Positions 7,300 to 15,962 of a DNA stretch of 64,000 bases are shown in pieces. The notes beneath the pieces are model-generated. The model was given only the letters and a program-made list of their open reading frames with translations. It was not told where the DNA came from and ran no database searches. Within the stretch, counting starts at the first letter, position 1; the number at the start of each line of letters is the position of its first letter. Made by a program: the position numbers and the translations under genes. The DNA comes from Mangrovicella endophytica (GTDB lineage Bacteria; Pseudomonadota; Alphaproteobacteria; Rhizobiales; Rhizobiaceae): positions 62,001 to 126,000 of the forward strand of contig NZ_PKMZ01000002.1 in assembly GCF_002893625.1 (NCBI RefSeq), read 5' to 3'.

Positions 7300-9276
7300 T
7301 CAGCTGGCAGGGGGAGCCGGCTGCGAGGCCTGTCGTCCGCTGCGCACCGTCCGCGCAACGATGTGTGAGAGCAGTTCGAGGCAGAACAGCGGATCATCGG
7401 TGCGCTCGTGAAAATCCGCACGCCGCGCCTCCGGCAGCCGCTCTTTGCCGCGCCTGGCGGGGCCCTCGACGAACAAGCCCGTTGCCTTGCCCGCGTCGTC
7501 GACCTGCCGGCGAAGCTCGGCGATTGCGGCTCGCAGCGCCGCCGTCGAGGCCTCATCCCCGCGGTGCTCGCTCATGCGCCGTGCGAAGATCCGCGACCAG
7601 TGGGCACAGGCCAGGAAACGCGTCAGGGTCTGGCGCACGGGACCTGGCTTGCGCACGACCTGCCAATTGCTGCCGAGCGGACGCGCTGCGGCTGCGAGAT
7701 CGCCGTAGCGGCGGTCGATCTGCCGCGACAGGCGCAGGAGCTCCCCGCGTCTGACATGGCCGTCGAGACTGTCCTCGGCCGCCGCCAGAAGCTCGTCGAC
7801 CGCCGCAAAGAACCGCGACGCCGCTTCGTCGGCGAGCCGGGTCGTCGACTGCGGGAAGATCAAAAAGGCGATGAAGACGCCAGCGGCGGCGCCCACCAGC
7901 GTCTCTTCCAGACGCAGCAGCAAGAGGTCGGGCGTGAACTGCCCGATCAGGCCGTAGACCAGCGAGATGGCGAGCGTGATGAAAAAGGTCATCGCGCCAT
8001 AGGAGAGCTGCAGGAGATAGAAGCCGGTGAAGACGAAGACGGCAACGAGCGGCAGCGCCACCGCCAGCTCGTTGCCGATCAGGGTCGCGACACCGATGCC
8101 CGCGATGACGCCAAGGAGCGTGCCAAGGGCGCGGTTGATGGCGCGCAGCGCGGTGTCGCCGCGCGACTGCGTGTTGGTGAAGACGAGGAAGGCGGTCAGG
8201 ATCGCCCAGAACCAGCGCGTCGGCGAGAGGTAGAGGCCGCCGGCCATGGCGACGGCCGCGGCAAGCGTCACCTGGATCGCCAGCCGCAGCGCCGGATCGC
8301 CAAAGGTGGACGAGCCCGCGAGCGATGCGGCAAACCGCGCAGGTGGTGGGGCGCCGGAGCTGGTGAAGGCCTCCGGCGGCAGCCGATCGACAACCTGCGT
8401 CACCACTTGGCGAGCGCGCTGCAAGCGCTGCTCCGCCTGCCGATAGCTCTGCTGAAGAGCCCTGTTGTCCTTCTCCGGCGTTCCGGGATCGAAGCTGGCG
8501 AGCAGCACGCTCTCGGTGGCGAGATGCAGGTCGAGCAACGCCGTCGATGCATCCGGCAGATCAGCAGGCCGATCCGGGTCATCGCTCGCGTAGACGCTGC
8601 TCTCGCCCGGTGCGGGAACAAGGCCTTCGGCAACGAGGATGGCGTCCTTGACCCCGTTTTCGGCCTGCACCGCGCGGCGGCGCAGCGTGCCGACCCATCC
8701 AGCCTCCATGCCGAGCCGGGTGAGGGTCAGCAGTTCCGCGATCCGGCGGTCTACGGCGAGTAGCGTTCGTGCCAGATCCCGCTGCCCGTCTTCCGCAAGA
8801 AGGGTGTTGCGGGTGACATGGGCGATGACGCCGGACAGGGCGATGGCGATCGCGATGCCGAGGAGGTCTGCGGGCGCCGGATGCAGGTACGAGCCGATGA
8901 AGTAGCTCATGAAGGCGAACATGCCGACGGCGTTCCACCGGGGTCCGAAGCGCCTGATATAGACGGCGGCAAAGATCAGCAGCAGAAGAAGGACATGCCC
9001 CGCCCAGGGATGGGCGGAGACGGCGCTCGCCAGCGCAACAGCATACCAGCCGGCGAATCCCGACAGGGTGCGCGTCACCGTCTGGCCTCGCATCGAGGCT
9101 TCCCTGACCTGCAGCGCGCCCTGCATCGCCGTGATCATCGCGACACCGTAGGCGGCCGGAGGCAGGGCATAGACGAGGTGGATGCCGGCAAGCCCCGTGA
9201 CGACGGCGACGAGCGTCACTGTGACGCGCAGAGCCATGCGCAGCCGCATCAAGGCGGGATCGGTTGCGGCCAGCAC
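7300..9276 (-). CDS. FUSC family inner-membrane protein
   Basis: The 658-residue membrane protein is of the fusaric-acid-resistance-like (FUSC/YccS/AaeB) family, proposed aromatic-acid or other efflux components. Two blocks of about six hydrophobic helices (about residues 15-155 and 345-480) flank soluble helical segments, the family's repeated architecture. Recognisable stretches are FTNTQSRGDTALRAINRALGT near 370 and LEETLVGAAAGVFIAFLIFP near 460. A GTG at 9276 is the first possible start in frame; ATG codons follow at residues 10 and 15. No periplasmic adaptor gene adjoins it, so an efflux role is only an inference from the family. Confidence 0.85.
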   Translation of the reverse strand: MLAATDPALMRLRMALRVTVTLVAVVTGLAGIHLVYALPPAAYGVAMITAMQGALQVREASMRGQTVTRTLSGFAGWYAVALASAVSAHPWAGHVLLLLLIFAAVYIRRFGPRWNAVGMFAFMSYFIGSYLHPAPADLLGIAIAIALSGVIAHVTRNTLLAEDGQRDLARTLLAVDRRIAELLTLTRLGMEAGWVGTLRRRAVQAENGVKDAILVAEGLVPAPGESSVYASDDPDRPADLPDASTALLDLHLATESVLLASFDPGTPEKDNRALQQSYRQAEQRLQRARQVVTQVVDRLPPEAFTSSGAPPPARFAASLAGSSTFGDPALRLAIQVTLAAAVAMAGGLYLSPTRWFWAILTAFLVFTNTQSRGDTALRAINRALGTLLGVIAGIGVATLIGNELAVALPLVAVFVFTGFYLLQLSYGAMTFFITLAISLVYGLIGQFTPDLLLLRLEETLVGAAAGVFIAFLIFPQSTTRLADEAASRFFAAVDELLAAAEDSLDGHVRRGELLRLSRQIDRRYGDLAAAARPLGSNWQVVRKPGPVRQTLTRFLACAHWSRIFARRMSEHRGDEASTAALRAAIAELRRQVDDAGKATGLFVEGPARRGKERLPEARRADFHERTDDPLFCLELLSHIVARTVRSGRQASQPAPPAS

Positions 9277-9559
9277 CGTCGAAAGGCGGTCGAAAGGGTT
9301 GCGGATGTCAGGCTCCCGCTCTGCTTCAACGCGAGTAGATACCTCAGTTTACGCCGACTTTCGCCGTCGACCGATTGTCAGGAGCCGCGGTCTGTGGTCG
9401 CCTGCAGCGGGAGCCAGGCGGCGTAAGGATGTCCGCCGGCGCGTCATGCTGCGTCGCAAAGCGAGCAGGGCGAGCAGCGTGGTCGGCTAGCCTTGCGAGA
9501 CGATGCCGCTTGGACGATACGTGCCCGGCACGAACGCCGGGAACTGGTAGGGAGCGCCC

Positions 9560-10813
9560 ATGCGCCGATTTTCACTCTTTGCCCTGGCACGCGAGTCGAT
9601 GCGCGGCCACAAGGGCTGGGGCGAGCAGTGGACGAGCCCGGAGCCGCGCCATCACTACGACGTCGTGATCATCGGCGCCGGCGGCCACGGTCTTGCCACC
9701 GCCTACTATCTGGCCAAGGAGCACGGCATCACCGACGTCGCGGTGATCGAGAAGGGTTGGCTCGGCGGCGGCAATACCGGCCGCAACACGACCATCATCC
9801 GCTCCAACTACCTCTATGACGAATCCGCCGCGCTCTACGACCATGCGGTGAAGCTGTGGGAGGGCCTGTCCCAGGACCTCAACTACAACGTCATGTTCTC
9901 GCCGCGCGGGGTCCTGATGCTGGCGCACAACGTTCACGACGTGCAGTCGGCGCAGCGCCACATCCACGCCAACCGGCTGAACGGCATCGACAACGAGTGG
10001 CTGTCGGCGGAGGCGTGCAAGGCCTATGTGCCGGCGCTGAACATCTCCAAGGACATCCGCTATCCCGTCGTCGGCGGCGCGCTGCAGCGGCGCGGGGGCA
10101 CGGCGCGGCATGACGCGGTCGCCTGGGGCTATGCCCGCGCGGCCTCGGCACGCGGCGTCCACATCCTCCAGAACACCACCGTCACCGGCATCCGCCGCGG
10201 CAGCGACGGGTCGGTGAAGGGCGTCGAGACGACCAGAGGCTATATCGGCGCGCGCAAGATCGGGGTCGTTGCGGCCGGCAACACGTCGGTCGTCATGGAC
10301 ATGGCTGGCGTCAGGATGCCGCTCGAGAGCTTCCCGCTGCAGGCGCTGGTGTCGGAACCGGTGAAGCCCTGCTTCCCCTGCGTCGTCATGTCGAACACGG
10401 TGCACGCCTATATCTCGCAGTCCGACAAGGGCGAGCTCGTGATCGGCGCGGGCACCGACCAGTACCCGTCCTATTCGCAGACGGGCAGCCTCCACATCCT
10501 CAACCACACGCTCGACGCCATCACCGAGATGTTCCCGATGTTCCGGCGCATGCGGATGCTGCGCTCCTGGGGCGGCATCGTCGACGTCACGGCGGATCGC
10601 TCGCCGATCCTCTCGAAGACGCCGGTGAAGGGCCTCTACGTCAATTGCGGCTGGGGCACCGGTGGTTTCAAGGCGACGCCTGGCTCCGGCCATGTCTTCG
10701 CCCATACCATCGCGCGTGACGAGCCGCATCCGATCAACGCCGCCTTCGGCCTCGACCGCTTCGAGACCGGACGCTTCATCGACGAGGCGGCCGCCGCCGC
10801 CGTCGCGCATTGA
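9560..10813 (+). CDS. soxB: Sarcosine oxidase subunit beta
   Basis: This is the flavin subunit of heterotetrameric sarcosine oxidase, which oxidatively demethylates sarcosine to glycine with tetrahydrofolate as one-carbon acceptor. The 417-residue protein has the Rossmann FAD-binding motif in VVIIGAGGHGLATAYYL (about 35-51). The segment RGGTARHDAVAWGY contains His184, which aligns with the histidine that carries covalent FMN in studied enzymes (inferred). The C-terminus has the DAO-family GWGTGGFKATPGSG. It is the first gene of the operon; the gap to the next gene is 8 bases. The N-terminal 33 residues match the usual FSLFALARESMRGHKGW of bacterial SoxB. Confidence 0.96.
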   Translation: MRRFSLFALARESMRGHKGWGEQWTSPEPRHHYDVVIIGAGGHGLATAYYLAKEHGITDVAVIEKGWLGGGNTGRNTTIIRSNYLYDESAALYDHAVKLWEGLSQDLNYNVMFSPRGVLMLAHNVHDVQSAQRHIHANRLNGIDNEWLSAEACKAYVPALNISKDIRYPVVGGALQRRGGTARHDAVAWGYARAASARGVHILQNTTVTGIRRGSDGSVKGVETTRGYIGARKIGVVAAGNTSVVMDMAGVRMPLESFPLQALVSEPVKPCFPCVVMSNTVHAYISQSDKGELVIGAGTDQYPSYSQTGSLHILNHTLDAITEMFPMFRRMRMLRSWGGIVDVTADRSPILSKTPVKGLYVNCGWGTGGFKATPGSGHVFAHTIARDEPHPINAAFGLDRFETGRFIDEAAAAAVAH

Positions 10814-10821
10814 GGGCAGCG

Positions 10822-11178
10822 ATGGAGCGCAAAGCGATCAGTCTTCACGACAAGCTGTCGTCCTTCACCGAGCATTGGGCACCCAAGGTCGTCGCCGACT
10901 ACAACGGCAACGACGTCATCGTGGTGAAGGTGAAGGGAGAGTTCGTCTGGCACTCGCATCCCGAGACGGACGACTTCTTTCTCGTCCTGAAGGGGCGCCT
11001 GACGATCCAGATGCGCGACGGCGACGTCACCCTCGGCGCGGGCGAGCTCTTCGTCGTGCCGAAGGGTGTGGAGCACCGGCCGGTGGCCGAGGAAGAAACG
11101 CACCTCCTGCTGATCGAGCCGGCCGGCACGCCGAACACCGGCGACCCGGCGACAGCCGTCGCCAAGCCAAGGATTTGA
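10822..11178 (+). CDS. Cupin-domain protein inside the sarcosine oxidase operon
   Basis: The 118-residue single-domain cupin has metal-ligand motif 1 FVWHSHPETDDFFLVLKG (His44, His46, with Asp in place of the usual Glu around 50-51) and motif 2 GELFVVPKGVEHRPV (His85). These suggest a metal-binding barrel. The ATG at 10822 is preferred to a TTG that overlaps the soxB stop, because GAGGG lies just upstream. It lies between soxB and soxD with 8- and 9-base gaps, so it is co-transcribed with them. The classical operon is soxBDAG, so the cupin is an insertion. It could be a mannose-6-phosphate-isomerase-like cupin acting on a substrate, an aldehyde by-product or a regulator; none is established. 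Confidence 0.9.
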   Translation: MERKAISLHDKLSSFTEHWAPKVVADYNGNDVIVVKVKGEFVWHSHPETDDFFLVLKGRLTIQMRDGDVTLGAGELFVVPKGVEHRPVAEEETHLLLIEPAGTPNTGDPATAVAKPRI

Positions 11179-11187
11179 GAGACAGCA

Positions 11188-11574
11188 ATGCTGCTGATCC
11201 ACTGCCCCTATTGCGAGGAAGACCGGCCTGAGCTGGAGTTCCGCCATGCCGGCGAGGCGCATATCGCGCGCCCCGTTCTGAATGGTCCCGATGCCGGCAA
11301 GGCGGTCGCGGAGTCCTTGTACCTTCGCACCAATAATCGCGGCATCGTCTTCGAGCGCTGGCGGCACATCCATGGCTGCGGTCGCTTCTTCAACGCCGTT
11401 CGCCATTCGGTGACCGACAAGTTCCTCGCCTTCTACAAGGCCGGCGAGCCGCGCCCGGAGATCGAGGGCGCGGACAGGCACGACCTCGGCCTGCAGCTGT
11501 TCGGCGCCGGCGCCAACAAGGCGACCGCGCCGCTCGAAGGCGCCAAGTCGGGCGGGGAGGTCTCGGGCCTATGA
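11188..11574 (+). CDS. soxD: Sarcosine oxidase subunit delta
   Basis: The 128-residue small subunit holds a structural zinc site in heterotetrameric sarcosine oxidase. The ligands are readable: Cys6 and Cys9 in HCPYCEEDRPE, and the RHIHGCGRFFN motif with His60/62 and Cys64. It lies in the operon after the cupin gene, and its stop overlaps the start of the alpha subunit gene (ATGA). The C-terminal 30 residues are a low-complexity Ala/Gly tail, longer than the minimal 90-100-residue proteins of the family but normal for Hyphomicrobiales. Confidence 0.95.
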   Translation: MLLIHCPYCEEDRPELEFRHAGEAHIARPVLNGPDAGKAVAESLYLRTNNRGIVFERWRHIHGCGRFFNAVRHSVTDKFLAFYKAGEPRPEIEGADRHDLGLQLFGAGANKATAPLEGAKSGGEVSGL

Positions 11575-14549
11575 CGAGCTTCCGCATCAAGGGGCAGGGG
11601 CGCCTTCGGGACGGCCGCCGCATCGCCTTCAGCTTCGACGGCAACCGCTATCATGGGGTCGAGGGCGATACGCTCGCCTCGGCGCTGCTTGCCAACGGCG
11701 TCCATCTGACCGGGCGTTCCTTCAAGTACCACCGGCCGCGCGGCATCCTCGGCGCGGGATCGGAGGAGCCGAACGCCCTCGTCGAGATCCGACGCGACGA
11801 TGCACGGCGGCAGCCGAACATCCGCGCCACGATGCAACCCCTCTATGACGGGCTGGTTGCGGAGAGCCAGAACCGCTGGCCCTCTCTCGCCTTCGACATC
11901 GGATCGGTCAACGACCTGGCTGCCCGGCTGCTGCCGGCCGGCTTCTACTACAAGACCTTCATGTGGCCGAAGTCCTTCTGGCACAAGGTCTACGAGCCGC
12001 GCATCCGCGCCGCCGCCGGCCTCGGCCGTGCGCCGGAAGAGGCCGATCCCGACCGCTACGCCAACCGGTTCGAGCATGTCGACGTGCTCGTCGTCGGCGG
12101 CGGTCCGGCCGGCCTTGCCGCGGCGCTCACGGCAGCGGAAAACGGCGCCGGCGTGCTTCTCTGCGAGGAAAGCGCCTCCTTTGGTGGCTGGCTGAAGGCC
12201 GAGAGCCGCGCCATGATCGACGGCATTGCCGCGATAGACTGGGCGGAGCAGACGGTGGCACGCCTGCGCGCCATGCCGAACGTGCGGCTGATGCCGCGCA
12301 CCACGGCCTTCGGCTATTACGCGCAGAACATGGTGGCGCTCGCCGAGCAGGTGACCGACCATCTGGCCGCGCCGGATGTGACGCTGCCGCGCGAGCGGCT
12401 GTGGCAGGTGCGGGCGAGCCGAGTCATCCTCGCAACCGGCTCGATCGAGCGGCCGATGGTGTTCCCCGACAACGACCGGCCGGGCATCATGCTCGCCGGC
12501 GCCGGCCGGACCTACCTCAACCATTACGGCGTCAAGCCGGGCGGCCGCGTCTGCGTCTTCACGGCGCACGACGCCGCTTATGAAGCCGCGATCGACCTGA
12601 AGCGCGCCGGCGTTGAGGTGCCGGCCATCATCGACACGCGCGAGGACCCGGGCGCTGTCGCTCGCACGGCACGTGCTGCCGGTATCGAGGTGCTCACCGG
12701 CTACGAAGTGTTCTCGGTGCGCGGCCACAAGCGCATTCGCGGCTTCCGGGTCCGAGAGATCTGCACCGGCCACGACCAGCGCGGGTTCGACTGCGACGCG
12801 CTGCTGATGTCGGCGGGCTTCACGCCTTCCGTCCACCTGTTCTCGCAGTCGCGCGGTAAGGTCGTGTTCGATCCGGCGCTGCAGGCCTATGTGCCCGGCG
12901 AAAGCGCGCAGGACTGTGTCAGCGTCGGCGCCTCGGCTGGTTGCTTCGATCTCGCCGAGACGCTCGCCAGCGCTGCGGCGGCGGGGCGCCAGGCGGCGGG
13001 CACTGACGCGGGCGAGGTCACGCGTCCCGCGGTCGCCGGCACCGCCGGCTGGAACGGCGGAATGGTCGGCGCGACCCCGGCCGCCGGGCCGGGCAAGTTC
13101 GTCAAAGCCTTCGTCGACTTCCAGAACGACGTGACCGCCAAGGACATCCGCCTTGCCGTGGCAGAGGGCTTCCGCTCGATCGAGCACATCAAGCGCTTCA
13201 CCACCAACGGCATGGCGACGGACCAGGGCAAGACGTCGAACATCCACGGCCTCGGCATCGCCGCCGACACGCTGCAGCGTCCGATGCCGGAGGTCGGCCT
13301 GACGACCTTCCGAGCGCCGTTCACGCCCGTGACCTTCGGGACCATCGCCGGCTTTGCCAAGGGCGAGCTCTTCGATCCGACCCGCCGCACGGCGATCCAC
13401 GACAGCGCCGCGGCCGAGGGTGCGGTGTTCGAGGATGTCGGCAACTGGAAACGCGCCTGGTACTTCCCGCGCGGCCGCTCCATGCACGAGGCCGTCCGGC
13501 AGGAATGCCGCACGGTGCGCGAAAAAGGCGGGCTGTTCGACGCCTCGACGCTCGGCAAGATCGAGGTCGTCGGACCGGATGCGGCGAAATTCCTCGACCT
13601 GATCTACGCGACGCCGCTGGCGAGCCTTGCCGTCGGCCGGGCGCGCTATGCACTGATGCTGAACGAGGCCGGCTTCATCATCGACGACGGCATCGTCGCA
13701 AGGGTCGGCGACAACCGCTACCACGTCACGACCACGACGGGCGGAGCGCCGCGCGTCCTCAACATGATGGAGGATTACCGCCAGACCGAGTTCCCGGAGC
13801 TTAAGGTCTGGCTCACCTCCGTCACCGAGCAGTGGGCGGTGATCGCGGTGCAGGGGCCGCAGGCGCGGGCGACCATCGCGCCCTTCATCGAAGGCGCCGA
13901 TCTGGCCGACGAAGCCCTGCCGCACATGTCGGTGGTGGAATGCCGCTTCCTCGGCGTGCCCTGCCGGTTGTTCCGCGTCTCCTTCACCGGCGAAGCGGGC
14001 TACGAAGTCAACGTGCCGGCGGACTATGGTCGCGCCGTGTGGGATGCGCTGCGCGAGCATGGCCGAGGCCTGGGCGTCGAGCCCTATGGCACGGAGACGA
14101 TGCACGTGCTGCGCGCCGAGAAGGGCTACATCATCGTCGGGCAGGAAACCGACGGCACGGTGACGCCGGGCGACGCCGGCCTGTCATGGGCGGTGTCCAA
14201 GAAGAAGGCCGACTTTGTCGGCAAGCGCGGGCTGGAACGCCCTGACCTCAACGCGCCAGGCCGCAAGCAGCTCGTCGGCCTCAAGCCGAAGAACCCCCTG
14301 ACCGTTCTTGAGGAAGGCGCGCAGATCGTCGCCGATCCGAACCAGAGCGTGCCGATGACGATGATCGGTCATGTCACCTCGAGCTACATGTCGGACGCGC
14401 TCGGCCGCTCCTTCGCGATGGCGCTGGTGCGTGATGGCCGGGCGCTGAAGGGCTCGACGCTCTACGTGCCGATGCAGGACCAGACGATCGCGGTGGAGGT
14501 CACCGATCCCGTGTTCTTCGATCCGGAAGGAGAGCGGCTCCATGGCTGA
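11571..14549 (+). CDS. soxA: Sarcosine oxidase subunit alpha
   Basis: The 992-residue large subunit begins with a Fer2-like fold without cluster cysteines (about 1-110, with SFKYHRPRGILGAG). Next comes an NAD(P)/FAD-type dinucleotide-binding domain opening VDVLVVGGGPAGLAAALTA near residue 165. The C-terminal GcvT-like tetrahydrofolate-binding domain spans about 600-990 and includes GEAGYEVNVPADYGRAVWD and HVLRAEKGYIIVGQETDGT. It forms methylene-THF and passes electrons together with SoxB. The length and domain order match the family. The start overlaps soxD by four bases and the stop overlaps soxG by eight, so the subunits are tightly coupled in translation. Confidence 0.97.
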   Translation: MTSFRIKGQGRLRDGRRIAFSFDGNRYHGVEGDTLASALLANGVHLTGRSFKYHRPRGILGAGSEEPNALVEIRRDDARRQPNIRATMQPLYDGLVAESQNRWPSLAFDIGSVNDLAARLLPAGFYYKTFMWPKSFWHKVYEPRIRAAAGLGRAPEEADPDRYANRFEHVDVLVVGGGPAGLAAALTAAENGAGVLLCEESASFGGWLKAESRAMIDGIAAIDWAEQTVARLRAMPNVRLMPRTTAFGYYAQNMVALAEQVTDHLAAPDVTLPRERLWQVRASRVILATGSIERPMVFPDNDRPGIMLAGAGRTYLNHYGVKPGGRVCVFTAHDAAYEAAIDLKRAGVEVPAIIDTREDPGAVARTARAAGIEVLTGYEVFSVRGHKRIRGFRVREICTGHDQRGFDCDALLMSAGFTPSVHLFSQSRGKVVFDPALQAYVPGESAQDCVSVGASAGCFDLAETLASAAAAGRQAAGTDAGEVTRPAVAGTAGWNGGMVGATPAAGPGKFVKAFVDFQNDVTAKDIRLAVAEGFRSIEHIKRFTTNGMATDQGKTSNIHGLGIAADTLQRPMPEVGLTTFRAPFTPVTFGTIAGFAKGELFDPTRRTAIHDSAAAEGAVFEDVGNWKRAWYFPRGRSMHEAVRQECRTVREKGGLFDASTLGKIEVVGPDAAKFLDLIYATPLASLAVGRARYALMLNEAGFIIDDGIVARVGDNRYHVTTTTGGAPRVLNMMEDYRQTEFPELKVWLTSVTEQWAVIAVQGPQARATIAPFIEGADLADEALPHMSVVECRFLGVPCRLFRVSFTGEAGYEVNVPADYGRAVWDALREHGRGLGVEPYGTETMHVLRAEKGYIIVGQETDGTVTPGDAGLSWAVSKKKADFVGKRGLERPDLNAPGRKQLVGLKPKNPLTVLEEGAQIVADPNQSVPMTMIGHVTSSYMSDALGRSFAMALVRDGRALKGSTLYVPMQDQTIAVEVTDPVFFDPEGERLHG

Positions 14550-15180
14550 CATCGCGACCCCGCCCAACACTGGTCTGACGGCTGCCGATGGCACGGCAGG
14601 CCTCGGCGCCCGCAGTCCGTCGGCGCTGTCGCCGCTCACCGGGCGCTATGGCGGCGGTCCGGGCGTCACCCTCTCGCCGCTTGGGCCCCGCGTGCGGATC
14701 AGCCTGCGGGCCGGCGAGCCGCAGCTCGGAGCCATCGAGGATGCACTCGGGCTGGAACTGCCGATGCGGCCGAAGGGGGTGGCGCAGGCCGGCTCGCTCG
14801 CGGCGCTCTGGCTCGGGCCCGATGAATGGCTGCTGATCGACGAGAGCGGCGAGGACGCCCCGACCGACACGGGTGCGGCCCTGATGCAGCGGCTGTCGAG
14901 CCTGGAGGATCAGACCTTTTCGGCGGTCAACGTCTCCAACCGCAATGTCGGCTTTGCCGTGGACGGTCGCGCCGCCGAGGCAGTGCTGATGGCCGGATGC
15001 CCGCAGGATCTGCGTCTGGCGAGCTTCCCCACCGGCACCGCGAGCCGCACCGTTGTCGGCAAGGCCGAGATCGTGCTGTGGCGCCGCACGGAGACGCGCT
15101 TCGAGGTGGAGTGCTGGCGCTCCTTTGCGGACTACCTCTGGACCTTCATGTCCGAGGCTGCCCGCGCGCCGGCGGTCTGA
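14542..15180 (+). CDS. soxG: Sarcosine oxidase subunit gamma
   Basis: The 212-residue fourth subunit has a GcvT-like fold without its own cofactor. Family segments visible are LWLGPDEWLLI near residue 92, VNVSNRNVGFAVDGRAAE near 130 and EVECWRSFADYLWTFM near 190. The ATG at 14542 lies inside the end of soxA (8-base overlap) with GGAGAG just upstream, so it depends on soxA translation. It ends the operon. A GC-rich hairpin at 15185 follows, then the convergent GST gene. Confidence 0.95.
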   Translation: MADIATPPNTGLTAADGTAGLGARSPSALSPLTGRYGGGPGVTLSPLGPRVRISLRAGEPQLGAIEDALGLELPMRPKGVAQAGSLAALWLGPDEWLLIDESGEDAPTDTGAALMQRLSSLEDQTFSAVNVSNRNVGFAVDGRAAEAVLMAGCPQDLRLASFPTGTASRTVVGKAEIVLWRRTETRFEVECWRSFADYLWTFMSEAARAPAV

Positions 15181-15184
15181 TGGG

Positions 15185-15212
15185 GCCGCGTCGGCCGATC
15201 GACCGGCGCGGC
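15185..15212. terminator. Hairpin after the sarcosine oxidase operon
   Basis: GCCGCG-TCGG (15185-15194) pairs with CCGG-CGCGGC (15203-15212) around an 8-base loop. It sits between two convergent genes. There is no T-tract, so the call rests on position and stem alone. Confidence 0.45.
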
Positions 15213-15231
15213 GGCTTCATCGCGATAAGCC

Positions 15232-15843
15232 CTACTGGCTCTGCGAGCGGCGGTAGGCGTCGCGATCGGTGACCCGCGCGACATAGTCCTGCAGCACCTT
15301 GTTCGCCTTGACCTGCGGCTCGCCGAACATGCCGGCAAAGCTCAGCCCGGCCCCGACATAGAGGTCGGCGGCGCTGAAGCGTTCACCCAGGAGGTAGGGG
15401 CTGGTGGACACAGCCTCCTCCACTGTCGCCAGGACGTCCTCATAGGTGCCCCAGCCGACGCTGGTCTTCGGCAGAGGCGGCGCGTCCTTGCGCATCATCG
15501 TCTCGGTCAGCGCCGGCTCGATGCAGGAGCCGCCGAAGAACAGCCAGCGATAATAAGGTCCACGCTCCGGCGTGCCGACGGCCGGCGCCAGCGCCGCCTC
15601 GGGATAGGCGTCGGCGAGCCAGGCGATGATCGCCGGCGTCTCCGATATCGCGGTGCCGTCCGACAGGACGAGGGTCGGGATCTTGCCCATGCGGTTCACC
15701 GCCCGCAGCGCCTGCTTGTTGGCGTCGTCGGCCTCGAAGCCGATCGGCACCAGCTCGTAGTCGGCGCCGACCTCCTCCAGCATCCAGCGTGCGGTGACGG
15801 CGCGGCTGCGCGGGTTGAAGTAGAGCTTCAGGCGCTCCGGCAT
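15232..15843 (-). CDS. Glutathione S-transferase family protein
   Basis: The 203-residue cytosolic GST has an N-terminal thioredoxin-like domain (about 1-80), with Ser13 in FNPRSRAVTARWMLEE as the likely thiol-activating position. The glutathione-binding SNAIL-type motif appears as ISETPAIIAWLADAYP. A helical C-terminal domain follows, with LLGERFSAADLYVG, the common N-capping/hydrophobic-staple motif. The length is typical. It is convergent with soxG and separate from the operon. Substrate unknown; detoxification of an electrophile is the default reading. Confidence 0.92.
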   Translation of the reverse strand: MPERLKLYFNPRSRAVTARWMLEEVGADYELVPIGFEADDANKQALRAVNRMGKIPTLVLSDGTAISETPAIIAWLADAYPEAALAPAVGTPERGPYYRWLFFGGSCIEPALTETMMRKDAPPLPKTSVGWGTYEDVLATVEEAVSTSPYLLGERFSAADLYVGAGLSFAGMFGEPQVKANKVLQDYVARVTDRDAYRRSQSQ

Positions 15844-15883
15844 GATGATCCTCCCAGATTTCCGTCAATGTGCGGCGTCGTAG

Positions 15884-15955
15884 ACGCCAAGGGTAACGCC
15901 GGCATGGCCGGCGTAGTGAACGCCAAGAGTGACGCCGGAATGGCCGGCGTCCGGC
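15884..15955. repeat. Two tandem copies of a 36-bp palindromic repeat
   Basis: Units at 15884-15919 and 15920-15955 share ACGCCAAG-G/A-GT, then an inverted pair ACGCCGG / CCGGCGT around a short centre. They differ at only a few positions. They sit in the 119-base gap between two leftward genes, upstream of the GST gene and downstream of the cyclase gene. They may act as a transcript-stabilising or terminating hairpin pair. Confidence 0.75.
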
Positions 15956-15962
15956 GCTCCCT

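Noticed and set aside
9277-9559. Possible glycine or other riboswitch upstream of the sarcosine oxidase operon
   Set aside because: No tandem aptamer-like structure or conserved riboswitch core was recognisable in these 283 bases.
11433-14105. 890-codon minus-strand open frame
   Set aside because: It lies wholly antisense to soxD/soxA, is Arg/Asp/Gly-rich without domains, and is a shadow frame caused by high third-position GC in the real gene.
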